From an uncultured bacterium (lineage in GTDB: Bacteria; Auribacterota; Tritonobacteria; UBA1439): 7,023 nt of DNA. A program made the position numbers and the translations under genes. Shown piece after piece: positions 1 to 4,937 of this stretch; position 1 is the first letter of the stretch; every line of letters starts with the position of its first letter. The notes beneath the pieces are model-generated. The model was not told the origin of the DNA. It did no database searches and saw only the letters and a program-made list of their open reading frames with translations. The stretch is from positions 1 to 7,023 of the forward strand of contig CALLYX010000299.1 of NCBI GenBank assembly GCA_937858775.1, given 5' to 3'.

Positions 1-12
1 GAACCACTCCGC

Positions 13-660
13 ATGCGCCGAACGGCTCATTCCCCCGGCGACGGTGTGAGTACTCCCAGCGGGGAACACATCCGCCTCGCCGAGGTTGTGGCGTCGCTGT
101 CGCTGGCAACCGACCTCGGAAACGGCCAGCCGGCGGAGACGGCGCTGCAGTGCACGCTCGTCGCGATGCGGCTCGCCGACCTCGCTGGCATCAAATCTGG
201 CCCTGACCGGGAGGCGGTGTTCTGGGGTGGGCTACTCCGCTTCGTTGGCTGCGTCTCAACGTCACTCGAGGAGTCGCAGTTCGGCGGCGACGATATCGCG
301 TTACGGAGCGGGCTCCTCGCAACGGACTTCGGAAACCCAACCGAGCTAGAAGCCCGTGTCAGCTCCGGTCTCCGCCAGTCGCTCAACGCCGAACTGGAAA
401 GCCGCGGCGTCAGCCTGACCGAATTCGCCCAGATCTTCGAGGATCTCGGCGCCACCGAGGCCTACAACCTCGACGGTGGCGGATCCTCCACCATGTACTT
501 CATGGGCCGTGTCGTCAACAACCCGCTCGGCAAGGGAGCGGTCATGCGGAAGACGTTCAATCCCCACCACTCGAACATCAACGTCCACTGCGACCGCGAG
601 GCGTTCGAGGACACCCTCGCGGAGTTCGCGGCCCGCGAGCGGCGGTTCGGCGGCCGCTGA
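13..660 (+). CDS. Chimeric ORF: HD-regulator N-terminal fragment joined to phosphodiester glycosidase C-terminal end
   Basis: This 215-residue ORF looks like a mosaic. Residues about 20-112 (LAEVVASLSLATDLGNGQP, then LLRFVGC and GDDIALRSG) resemble the N-terminal part of HD-domain/LuxR-type regulators known mainly from actinobacteria. The later part of such proteins, which carries the HD residues, is missing. Residues about 118-175 (SRGVSLTEFAQIF, NLDGGGSSTMYFMG, VVNNP) match the C-terminal motifs of NAGPA-like phosphodiester glycosidases, whose N-terminal two thirds are missing. I do not recognise residues 176-215, which end FAARERRFGGR. The frame stays open across both joins. The frame is also open to the window edge, so translation could start upstream; GTG at 46 is another candidate start. 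The ORF overlaps the next ATG by one base. It may be a deletion fusion, a decayed gene that stayed open, or an assembly chimera. Activity is doubtful because neither domain is complete. Confidence 0.55.
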   Translation: MRRTAHSPGDGVSTPSGEHIRLAEVVASLSLATDLGNGQPAETALQCTLVAMRLADLAGIKSGPDREAVFWGGLLRFVGCVSTSLEESQFGGDDIALRSGLLATDFGNPTELEARVSSGLRQSLNAELESRGVSLTEFAQIFEDLGATEAYNLDGGGSSTMYFMGRVVNNPLGKGAVMRKTFNPHHSNINVHCDREAFEDTLAEFAARERRFGGR

Positions 661-1091
661 TGCCGCTCCCGCGCCGATCTCCCGACGGCCTGGGCCGCGC
701 GCGGGCCGCGGCGCGGCGCGCCTGCCTCGCGGCGGTGGTGTGGATGCTCGCCGCGCACGCCGCGGCCGTCCCGTGGATCGTTCGCCTGGTCACGCCCCTC
801 ACCTCGGGTTCGGAGTACGCCTTCCTCGCCCTTGTCTGGTTCACCGGCGCCCTGACCGGGGCCGCGTTTCCGCTCGCCGCCGGGATCCGCCTGGGCGTCT
901 CCGGCGGGGCGGGGGGTGCGGCGGCGCGCGTAAACGCCCTCGACAACCTGGGCGCGTGCGCCGGTTCACTTCTGGCGGGCGTCGTTTTCGTCCCCCTGCT
1001 CGGCCTCGCTTCGTCATGCCTCCTGATCGCCTTGCTCGACGCCGCCTGCGGCGTCCTGCTCCTGGCGGACGGTTGCCGCAGACGGCCGTAG
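660..1091 (+). CDS. Membrane protein fragment like the membrane module of fused MFS/spermidine synthase
   Basis: The 143-residue product is almost wholly hydrophobic, with about four likely membrane segments (residues about 21-46, 50-75, 92-115 and 115-138). The phrases TGALTGAAFPLAAG and ALDNLGACAGSLLAGVVF followed by PLLGL are typical of the transmembrane part of fused MFS/spermidine-synthase-like proteins, which are usually several hundred residues long. No aminopropyltransferase (SpeE) domain is present on either side, so this is probably a truncated C-terminal piece or a stand-alone relic. The ATG at 660 shares its A with the TGA stop of the preceding ORF, an arrangement that allows translational coupling. 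There is no clear Shine-Dalgarno site. The same frame stays open upstream, but the translation there looks like noise. In-frame ATG at 741 is a shorter alternative. Family resemblance is judged from motifs only. Confidence 0.5.
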   Translation: MPLPRRSPDGLGRARAAARRACLAAVVWMLAAHAAAVPWIVRLVTPLTSGSEYAFLALVWFTGALTGAAFPLAAGIRLGVSGGAGGAAARVNALDNLGACAGSLLAGVVFVPLLGLASSCLLIALLDAACGVLLLADGCRRRP

Positions 1092-1095
1092 GCGC

Positions 1096-1136
1096 GCCGC
1101 CGGTGTCGCGCGGGGCGCCCCGCTGCGTCCGGCGGC
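1096..1136. other. Nested GC-rich hairpin, possible terminator
   Basis: An outer 8-bp inverted repeat (GCCGCCGG at 1096-1103, CCGGCGGC at 1129-1136) encloses a perfect 14-base palindrome at 1110-1123 (GCGGGGCGCCCCGC). It begins 5 bases after the stop codon of the membrane ORF and lies before the next promoter, so it may end upstream transcription. No run of T follows, so it is not a classical intrinsic terminator. In DNA this GC-rich, some such structure may arise by chance. Confidence 0.35.
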
Positions 1137-1179
1137 TGGATAAGAACGCTCCGCGGCATTGGCCGAGCGCGCGTTGCCG

Positions 1180-1208
1180 TTCACCCGCGCCGACCCATGT
1201 GTTATCAT
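1180..1208 (+). promoter_or_regulatory. Candidate sigma70-type promoter with extended -10
   Basis: TATCAT at 1203-1208 matches five of six bases of TATAAT. It is preceded by TGT (1200-1202), giving an extended -10. TTCACC at 1180-1185, 17 bases upstream, matches four of six bases of TTGACA. This is an AT-rich spot in a very GC-rich stretch, just before the FrhB-family gene. Transcription would start near 1215-1216, at or beside an in-frame GTG, so the mRNA leader would be absent or about 12 nt long. Confidence 0.6.
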
Positions 1209-1227
1209 CGGGGCCGTGCACTCCCCC

Positions 1228-2667
1228 ATGAACGGCGAAAACGCCCGGGCCGGCCGGGGCGGGGAAAAGGCGCTGGAGCGCCTCCGCCTGATAGTGGCGG
1301 AGGGGCTCTGCCATCGCTGCGGCTCATGTTCGGGCATCTGCCCGGCCGGGGTCATATCTCCAGGCCCCGACTACTATCCGGTCTGGGATCCCGGCGACCC
1401 GCGCTGCACCGGCTGCGGCCTATGCGCCCGTGTCTGCCCGGGCGCCGCGTTCTCGTTCCCGGAGCACTCGAAGGCGCTTTTCGGCCCAGCGGCGGACTTC
1501 CGCGGCGCGCACGGCGTGGTCGCCGCTGCTTTCCTCGGCTACGCCCTCGACCCGGAGGCGCGCAGGCGGTCCACCTCGGGAGGAGTGGCGACCGCCCTCG
1601 CCCTGCATCTCCTGGAGAGGGGGAAGGCGGGCGGCGTCTTCGCCGCGGTCCCGGACGCGGCGCAGCCGTGGAAGCCGCGAGCGATCGTCGCCCGGACGCG
1701 GGCCGAGGCCCTCGCCGGCGCCAACTCAAAGTATCCCGCGTGCTCGATGAACCACCTTTTCCGCGATATCCGGGACGAAAGCGGGCCGTTCGCGCACGTC
1801 GGCCTCCCGTGCCATGTCCACGGGCTTCGCGCGATGGCCGCCCTCGACCGCCGGGTGGCCGGGAAGGTCGCCGTCTCGATCGGACTTGTCTGCCACTCCT
1901 GCCTCGACCACGCGGCCCTGGGCGAGATGCTCGACTGTTATCGCGTGCGGGAGGGCGACCTTGCCTCCGTCCGCTACCGGGAGGGGAAGCTGCCGGGTTA
2001 TATCTGCGCAGTTATGAACTCCGGGGAGAGGGCATACCTTCCGTACCCGTCCCTCGGCCCCGACCGCTACCGCCCCAACGCGAAGGAGTGTCTTACGCTC
2101 TTCTTCAAACTCTTCTCCCCCCCGCGCTGCCGCCTCTGTGTCGACTCGATGGCGGAGTTCGCCGACATCGCCCTCGGCGACCCGTGGTACAAGGGGTGGG
2201 AGGCGGAGGGGAAACTGCGCGAGGGCTACACGCTCGTGATCGCGAGGACGAAAGCGGGCCTGGAGACCCTGGAGGGCGCGCGGCGCGACGGCGCCGTCGC
2301 CCTGGAGCCGTTCCCTGCGGAAAAGATCCCTCTCGTGCAGCACGCCATGGCCCGCGCGAAGAGGAGGAGGGGCTTCTACTTCGCGCGGAAGAGGCGTGAA
2401 GAGGGCCGCCCGGCACCGGAGTACGGCTTCTCCCCGGCGTTCACGCGGATGGAGAGAATCCGGACAGGCCTCCACGCGCTCACTTACGCCGCCGCGGACA
2501 GGCCGGCCCTCCGCCGTTCGATCTACCGCTTTCTCCTCTCCCGCGCCGGGAGGCCGGTCGTCGGCGCGCTCTTTTTTCGCCGCCACGTCATCCAGCCGCT
2601 CGTCGAAAAGGCCAGGCGCGGGGGTGTGGGCGGAGGCGAGCGGGCCGGGGCCGCGGCGGGGAAATAG
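1228..2667 (+). CDS. Coenzyme F420 hydrogenase/dehydrogenase beta-subunit family protein (FrhB-like Fe-S flavoprotein)
   Basis: The 479-residue product has the full FrhB/FdhB family layout. Two 4Fe-4S motifs come first (Cys28, 31, 34, 38 and Cys60, 63, 66, 70). The N-terminal family domain follows, with STSGG at 115-119 and NSKYP near 166-170. The C-terminal domain carries GLPCH at 192-196, CRLC at 301-304 and ADIALGD at 312-318. Family members pass electrons between iron-sulfur clusters, flavin and a substrate such as F420 or ferredoxin. Many bacterial members sit in polysaccharide loci and have no proven substrate. Nothing here shows F420 synthesis or a hydrogenase partner, so the substrate is unknown. 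The ATG at 1228 has no good Shine-Dalgarno site. GTG at 1216 coincides with the predicted transcript start and would give a leaderless message. TTG at 1159 lies upstream of the promoter and is unlikely. No membrane segment is evident, so it is probably cytoplasmic. Confidence 0.87.
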   Translation: MNGENARAGRGGEKALERLRLIVAEGLCHRCGSCSGICPAGVISPGPDYYPVWDPGDPRCTGCGLCARVCPGAAFSFPEHSKALFGPAADFRGAHGVVAAAFLGYALDPEARRRSTSGGVATALALHLLERGKAGGVFAAVPDAAQPWKPRAIVARTRAEALAGANSKYPACSMNHLFRDIRDESGPFAHVGLPCHVHGLRAMAALDRRVAGKVAVSIGLVCHSCLDHAALGEMLDCYRVREGDLASVRYREGKLPGYICAVMNSGERAYLPYPSLGPDRYRPNAKECLTLFFKLFSPPRCRLCVDSMAEFADIALGDPWYKGWEAEGKLREGYTLVIARTKAGLETLEGARRDGAVALEPFPAEKIPLVQHAMARAKRRRGFYFARKRREEGRPAPEYGFSPAFTRMERIRTGLHALTYAAADRPALRRSIYRFLLSRAGRPVVGALFFRRHVIQPLVEKARRGGVGGGERAGAAAGK

Positions 2668-2792
2668 GGTCGCGCCGGCGCGCTGGAAAGGCGATCCGGG
2701 CGCGATTCGGCGCCGGGGGTCTCCGGCCGCGCGGCGCGGACGGCGCGGTCGCCCCGTTCTCCCCGGCGAAATGCGCCGTAGCCCACGCTATC
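2668..2792. other. Very GC-rich intergenic stretch with palindromes
   Basis: There is no convincing gene between the FrhB-family stop and the tRNA promoter. It holds a 12-base perfect palindrome at 2671-2682 (CGCGCCGGCGCG), three bases after the stop codon. It also holds a small hairpin at 2712-2727 (GCCGG, 6-nt loop, CCGGC) that overlaps a 10-base palindrome at 2726-2735. Any of these could help end transcription, but no T run follows. Confidence 0.35.
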
Positions 2793-2801
2793 TGTGATAA
2801 T
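2793..2801 (+). promoter_or_regulatory. Extended -10 promoter of tRNA-Val
   Basis: TGTGATAAT consists of an extended TG (2793-2794), one base, and GATAAT (2796-2801), which matches five of six bases of TATAAT. It ends 11 bases before the tRNA, so the predicted start near 2808 leaves only a few bases of 5' leader. No good -35 box is seen at the usual distance (GCGCCG at 2773-2778), which extended -10 promoters can tolerate. It probably drives both the tRNA and the small gene after it. Confidence 0.6.
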
Positions 2802-2812
2802 ATTGACTCACG

Positions 2813-2889
2813 GGGCGGTTAGCTCAGCCGGCTAGAGCGCTACCCTTACAAGGTAGAAGTCGCAGGTTCGAATCCTGCACCGCCCACCA
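2813..2889 (+). tRNA. tRNA-Val (anticodon UAC)
   Basis: A full cloverleaf folds. The acceptor stem is 2813-2819 with 2879-2885 (GGGCGGT/ACCGCCC). The D arm is 2822-2838, with stem GCTC/GAGC. The anticodon stem is 2840-2844 with 2852-2856 (CTACC/GGTAG). The loop CTTACAA at 2845-2851 has anticodon TAC at 2847-2849, which reads GUA valine. The variable loop is 2857-2861, and the T arm is 2862-2878 with loop TTCGAAT. The discriminator is A2886, and CCA is encoded at 2887-2889. All stems pair without mismatch. It marks the left edge of the lower-GC segment. Confidence 0.97.
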
Positions 2890-2893
2890 CTAT

Positions 2894-2902
2894 AAAAGGA
2901 GG
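2894..2902 (+). promoter_or_regulatory. Strong Shine-Dalgarno site deciding a TTG start
   Basis: AAAAGGAGG lies 7 bases before TTG at 2910. Its AGGAGG core (2897-2902) fits the anti-Shine-Dalgarno end of 16S rRNA fully. It is the best ribosome site in the window and begins only 5 bases after the tRNA CCA end. This makes the small downstream ORF a convincing gene. Confidence 0.75.
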
Positions 2903-2909
2903 CAATCCA

Positions 2910-3086
2910 TTGCATCCGTTGGAGTTGGCGCGAGAAGTGGTGCGCGAAAAGAGCCCTCAAAGGCTGGATGAAAAAGCCGACAAATTCCTGCACTCGCTTC
3001 TGCACACGAAAGAGGGCCAGCGGCTCATGCGGATCGTCATCCCCAAGATCGCCGCAGGTATCGGAGCGAACGAGCCCCTCGGGTAG
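2910..3086 (+). CDS. Small hypothetical protein, 58 residues, TTG start
   Basis: The frame from TTG at 2910 to TAG at 3084-3086 encodes 58 residues: MHPLELAREVV, a charged middle (REKSPQRLDEKADKF), then HTKEGQRLM, IVIPKIAAG and the end NEPLG. The N-terminal two thirds are charged and probably helical. Residues about 39-52 are more hydrophobic but too short for a clear membrane span. I do not recognise a family. Support comes from the strong Shine-Dalgarno site with ideal 7-base spacing and from the position 20 bases after the tRNA, which suggests one transcript from the tRNA promoter with processing at the tRNA 3' end. Its GC content is lower than that of the FrhB-family gene and like that of the genes after it. 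The first copy of the 34-base hairpin repeat follows its stop by about 125 bases. Confidence 0.65.
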   Translation: MHPLELAREVVREKSPQRLDEKADKFLHSLLHTKEGQRLMRIVIPKIAAGIGANEPLG

Positions 3087-3170
3087 GCATTCGGGCCATC
3101 CGTGCGGCTAGATAGTTCCCGACTTCCGCGTTCTCCCCATCCGACCCTGCTCTGCGACGTTGCGGGCCGG

Positions 3171-3201
3171 GGTCTTGCTTTGTGTTAACGGTCTTGCTTT
3201 G
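3171..3201. repeat. 12-base direct repeat, two copies
   Basis: GGTCTTGCTTTG occurs at 3171-3182 and again at 3190-3201, separated by TGTTAAC. It lies in the gap between the 58-residue gene and the ankyrin gene, just before the first hairpin element. It could be a protein-binding pair or a slippage product; nothing identifies a binding protein. Confidence 0.5.
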
Positions 3202-3210
3202 GGGTACCCG

Positions 3211-3244
3211 CCCGCTTCTGATAGAGTATCCGTCAGGGGCGGGG
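3211..3244 (+). repeat. Conserved hairpin element, copy 1 (terminator-like)
   Basis: The + strand folds into an 11-bp stem, CCCGCTTCTGA (3211-3221) with TCAGGGGCGGG (3233-3243), closing an 11-nt loop (3222-3232). Two of the pairs are T-G, which pair as G-U in RNA but become A-C mismatches on the other strand, so the fold belongs to the + strand. TGTTTTAT follows at 3245-3252. It lies 124 bases after the stop of the 58-residue gene and 23 bases before the ankyrin ATG. It matches copy 2 at 28 of 34 positions. Confidence 0.75.
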
Positions 3245-3267
3245 TGTTTTATGTAGGGAGGGGCGCC

Positions 3268-3930
3268 ATGAATAGGTGGGTGCCGAATGCGATAGTCGTC
3301 ATAGCGGCCTGCCTTGTACTGTGCGGCTTGTCGGCAGCGTCGTGGGGAGCAGAGGGAGACCTCATTCAAGCGGCAGAGGCAGGTGACCTTTCGAAAGTCA
3401 GAGCCCTCATCGCCGCCAAGGTGGATGTGAATGCCAAGAACAATATTGGCATGACAGCATTGATGGCGGCATCGCAGAACGGCCACATTGAGGTGGTTCG
3501 GGCGTTGCTGGCTGCCAAGGCGGATGTAAACGCAAAGGCAGATTTTGGCTACACGGCGCTGATGGTTGCGTCAGAACAAGGACACAGTGAGGTAGCAAAG
3601 ATGCTGTTGGCAGCAAAGGCGGATACAAGTGCCACGAGAGGAAGAGGCCGTGTTACAGCATTGATGATGGCCTCTGGTCGGGACCATGTCGAGGTGGTGA
3701 AGGCACTGATGGCGGCGAAGGCCGATGTAAACGCAAAGGCAAGAGGGGGCTACACGGCGCTGATGTATGCCTCGATGGGCGGTTATGACGAGGTGACAAA
3801 GACATTATTGGCGGCAGGGGCAGATGTGAATGCCAAAACTGAAAAAGAGCAGACAGCCTTGATGCTTGCGAAGGAGAAGGGCCACGCCGAGGTGGTGAAA
3901 CTCCTCAAGCAGGCAGGGGCGAAGGAATAG
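3268..3930 (+). CDS. Secreted ankyrin-repeat protein
   Basis: The 220-residue product begins with a likely signal peptide (residues 1-28: short basic start, hydrophobic core, AASWGA before the cut). The core also contains IAAC at 12-15, so a lipoprotein cannot be excluded. The rest is about six ankyrin repeats. The TALM helix starts recur at residues 63, 96, 130, 163 and 196, a 33-residue period with one extra residue near 125, and ADVNAK turns recur between them. Ankyrin repeats bind proteins; the partner is unknown, and the exported location points to the periplasm or outside. I chose ATG 3268 because AGGGAGGGG (3255-3263) sits just upstream and the signal peptide begins there. The longer frame from 3160 runs through the hairpin element. 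GC is near 55-60% in hand-counted lines against about 78% in the FrhB-family gene, suggesting separate origin. Confidence 0.9.
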   Translation: MNRWVPNAIVVIAACLVLCGLSAASWGAEGDLIQAAEAGDLSKVRALIAAKVDVNAKNNIGMTALMAASQNGHIEVVRALLAAKADVNAKADFGYTALMVASEQGHSEVAKMLLAAKADTSATRGRGRVTALMMASGRDHVEVVKALMAAKADVNAKARGGYTALMYASMGGYDEVTKTLLAAGADVNAKTEKEQTALMLAKEKGHAEVVKLLKQAGAKE

Positions 3931-4002
3931 ACTCGGCGTACTCGTATCCCCTGCTCGGACAGGGCGGCGGCGGGGCGGCACACATCGGGAGGATTCCACG
4001 AC

Positions 4003-4036
4003 CCCGCTTCTGATGGGCTGACCGTCAGGGGCGTGG
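4003..4036 (+). repeat. Conserved hairpin element, copy 2 (terminator-like)
   Basis: CCCGCTTCTGA (4003-4013) pairs with TCAGGGGCGTGG (4025-4036) with one mismatch and the same two T-G pairs, around an 11-nt loop TGGGCTGACCG (4014-4024). TTTCTCATTT follows at 4037-4046. It starts 73 bases after the ankyrin stop codon, so it may end that transcript. It matches copy 3 at 29 of 34 positions. Confidence 0.75.
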
Positions 4037-4056
4037 TTTCTCATTTGGCCCTCGAA

Positions 4057-4124
4057 AATCACCCCCACGGGTGATTGCGTGTTCAGCGCAAGGGTGGTAC
4101 CTTCAGGTAGGCAACCTAACCACC
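4057..4124 (+). promoter_or_regulatory. Structured leader before the tandem-repeat gene
   Basis: There are two stem-loops. AATCACCC (4057-4064) pairs perfectly with GGGTGATT (4069-4076) around a 4-nt loop. GGTGGT (4093-4098) pairs with ACCACC (4119-4124), with an inner TAGG/CCTA stem (4108-4111, 4115-4118). GCAAGGGTGG is repeated at 4088-4097 and 4132-4141, on each side of the second stem. No T run follows either stem on the + strand. If transcription starts upstream, this would be a folded 5' leader. I recognise no riboswitch class and saw no convincing promoter in the gap. Confidence 0.35.
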
Positions 4125-4158
4125 TGCCATAGCAAGGGTGGGTGAAAGGGGGGCTATC

Positions 4159-4569
4159 ATGACCAAGTACCTTCCTCTTACTGCCATCCTCTCCATGCTT
4201 CCAATCCTAATCGTTTCACACGTATCAGCCCAAACCTATCAAGGCACGGGGAGAAACTTCGGCAGCGGGTGGCAGTCGGATGGCATGGGTGGCTATCGGG
4301 GTACGGGCGGGAACTTCGGCAGTGGGTGGCAATCAGACGGGATGGGGGGGTATCGGGGGAGTGGTAGAAACTTCGGCAGCGGGTGGCAGTCGGATGGCAT
4401 GGGTGGCTATCGGGGTACGGGCGGGAACTTCGGCAGTGGGTGGCAATCAGACGGGATGGGAGGTGTTAGGGGGACAGGCAATAACTTCGGCAGCGGGTGG
4501 CAATCCGATGGGATGGGGGGAGTCCGAGGTACTGGGAGGAACTTCGGCAGCGGGTGGCAACACTATTAG
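4159..4569 (+). CDS. Secreted glycine-rich protein of 19-residue tandem repeats
   Basis: The 136-residue product has a clear signal peptide (about residues 1-24, ending HVSA before QT). Five full repeats and one partial repeat of 19 residues follow, at 27-45, 46-64, 65-83, 84-102, 103-121 and 122-136. The unit is YRGTGGNFGSGWQSDGMGG, varying mainly at its first residue (Y or V) and around RGTG(G/R/N). The chain ends WQHY. There is no cysteine, and almost nothing outside the signal and the repeats. Such glycine- and aromatic-rich repeats suggest an extracellular or surface structural role, but I know of no assigned function. ATG 4159 is chosen because GAAAGGGGGG (4144-4153) lies 5 bases upstream and the signal peptide begins there; an in-frame GTG at 4138 would add seven residues. 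The gene lies in the lower-GC segment between hairpin copies 2 and 3. Confidence 0.85.
   Translation: MTKYLPLTAILSMLPILIVSHVSAQTYQGTGRNFGSGWQSDGMGGYRGTGGNFGSGWQSDGMGGYRGSGRNFGSGWQSDGMGGYRGTGGNFGSGWQSDGMGGVRGTGNNFGSGWQSDGMGGVRGTGRNFGSGWQHY
4255..4554 (+). repeat. 57-bp coding tandem repeat with 114-bp higher-order duplication
   Basis: The phrase AACTTCGGCAG recurs every 57 bases, starting at 4255, 4312, 4369 and so on, in phase with codons. The 95 bases at 4252-4346 are identical to 4366-4460, a shift of exactly 114 bases, or two units. Copies one unit apart differ at several synonymous sites (for example CAGTCGGATGGC against CAATCAGACGGG). This points to a recent duplication of an already diverged two-unit block. 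Confidence 0.9.
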
Positions 4570-4659
4570 CAGAGTTGTATAAGTCCAGAACGCAACCCCC
4601 TCTTCTGGTAGCGGTCGGGAGAGAGTCAGGTAAAGCCAATAGGAAGGAGCCGCCATGAC

Positions 4660-4693
4660 CCTGCTTCTGATGGGATGACCGTAGGGGGCGGGG
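4660..4693 (+). repeat. Conserved hairpin element, copy 3 (terminator-like)
   Basis: CCTGCTTCTGA (4660-4670) faces TAGGGGGCGGG (4682-4692) around an 11-nt loop TGGGATGACCG (4671-4681). One pair is lost near the loop, and others are kept as T-G pairs. TATTGTTGT follows at 4694-4702. It starts 91 bases after the stop of the tandem-repeat gene and about 30 bases before the IS end. Confidence 0.7.
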
Positions 4694-4722
4694 TATTGTT
4701 GTGCAGGGGACAGGGGACTCTT

Positions 4723-4937
4723 TGACCTGCCCCCATTTGCTAGGCAGGTTCTTGTGAGAGTTCCACGGGTATAAGTGCTCCCTCCCCAGCACCCTCGGGG
4801 GAGAGGGGGTTGGGCCGCGCCGCCAGGCGCTCGGCGTACTCCTCCGGCGTCATGTTCCCCAGCGAGCTGCGCGGCCGCGCCGTGTCGTAGTCCACACGCC
4901 ACTCCTCCACGATCTCCCCCGCCTCCACGGGACGGTC
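4723..4937 (-). mobile_element. Truncated IS3-like insertion sequence, one end only
   Basis: The left boundary, TGACCTGCCCCCATTTGC starting at 4723, begins with TG and a C-rich run as in termini of IS3-family elements. The transposase stop codon (4740-4742, CTA on the + strand) lies within this end, as is common for the family. Only about 70 codons of transposase remain, and the other IS end is not in the window. The inner side of the remnant meets the stop codon of the TauE-family gene. The element therefore seems to have lost its body in a deletion that joined it to that gene. Confidence 0.6.
4740..4937 (-). pseudogene. IS3-family transposase (OrfB-type), C-terminal remnant
   Basis: On the - strand the frame reads RPVEAGEIVEEWRVDYD, then TARPRSSLGNMTPEEYAERL, and continues to VELSQEPA and a stop. 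The W-R-x-D-Y-N/D...RP-x-SSLG-x-x-TP-x-E-Y/F pattern is the hallmark of the extreme C-terminus of IS3/IS481-type integrase-core transposases, after the catalytic DDE residues. None of the catalytic core is present, so it is non-functional. Upstream in this frame the reading runs on inside the TauE-family gene with no transposase likeness. Confidence 0.75.

Noticed and set aside
1197..2586. Long open frames overlapping the FrhB-family gene on both strands (for example 1197-2399 + and 1726-2586 -)
   Set aside because: They are Arg/Pro/Gly-rich translations typical of off-frame reading in very GC-rich DNA and show no motif, while the FrhB frame carries complete family motifs.
3160..3267. N-terminal extension of the ankyrin protein from 3160
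   Set aside because: It would translate through the hairpin element. The ribosome site and signal peptide support ATG 3268.
4050..4076. Intrinsic terminator on the - strand (stem 4057-4076 followed by TTTT on that strand)
   Set aside because: No - strand gene lies upstream of it, and the T run is only four bases.
4255..4554. CRISPR array
   Set aside because: The repeats are contiguous 57-bp coding units with no unique spacers.
4280..4582. A 100-residue repetitive frame in the +2 frame of the tandem-repeat gene
   Set aside because: The 57-bp unit is a multiple of three, so every frame looks repetitive. This one lacks a signal peptide and a ribosome site and overlaps the better-supported gene.
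4595..4630. Fourth copy of the hairpin element
   Set aside because: A stretch with CTCTTCTGG and GAGTCAGG is vaguely similar, but it has neither the stem pairing nor the 11-nt loop.
3087..4722. Integron gene-cassette array with attC sites
   Set aside because: Small genes alternating with hairpins are suggestive, but the hairpins lack the paired RYYYAAC/GTTRRRY core boxes and no integrase is visible.
2862..4937. Direct repeat of the tRNA-Val 3' end as an attachment site
   Set aside because: I looked for a second copy of the T-arm and acceptor sequence down to the IS remnant and found none.
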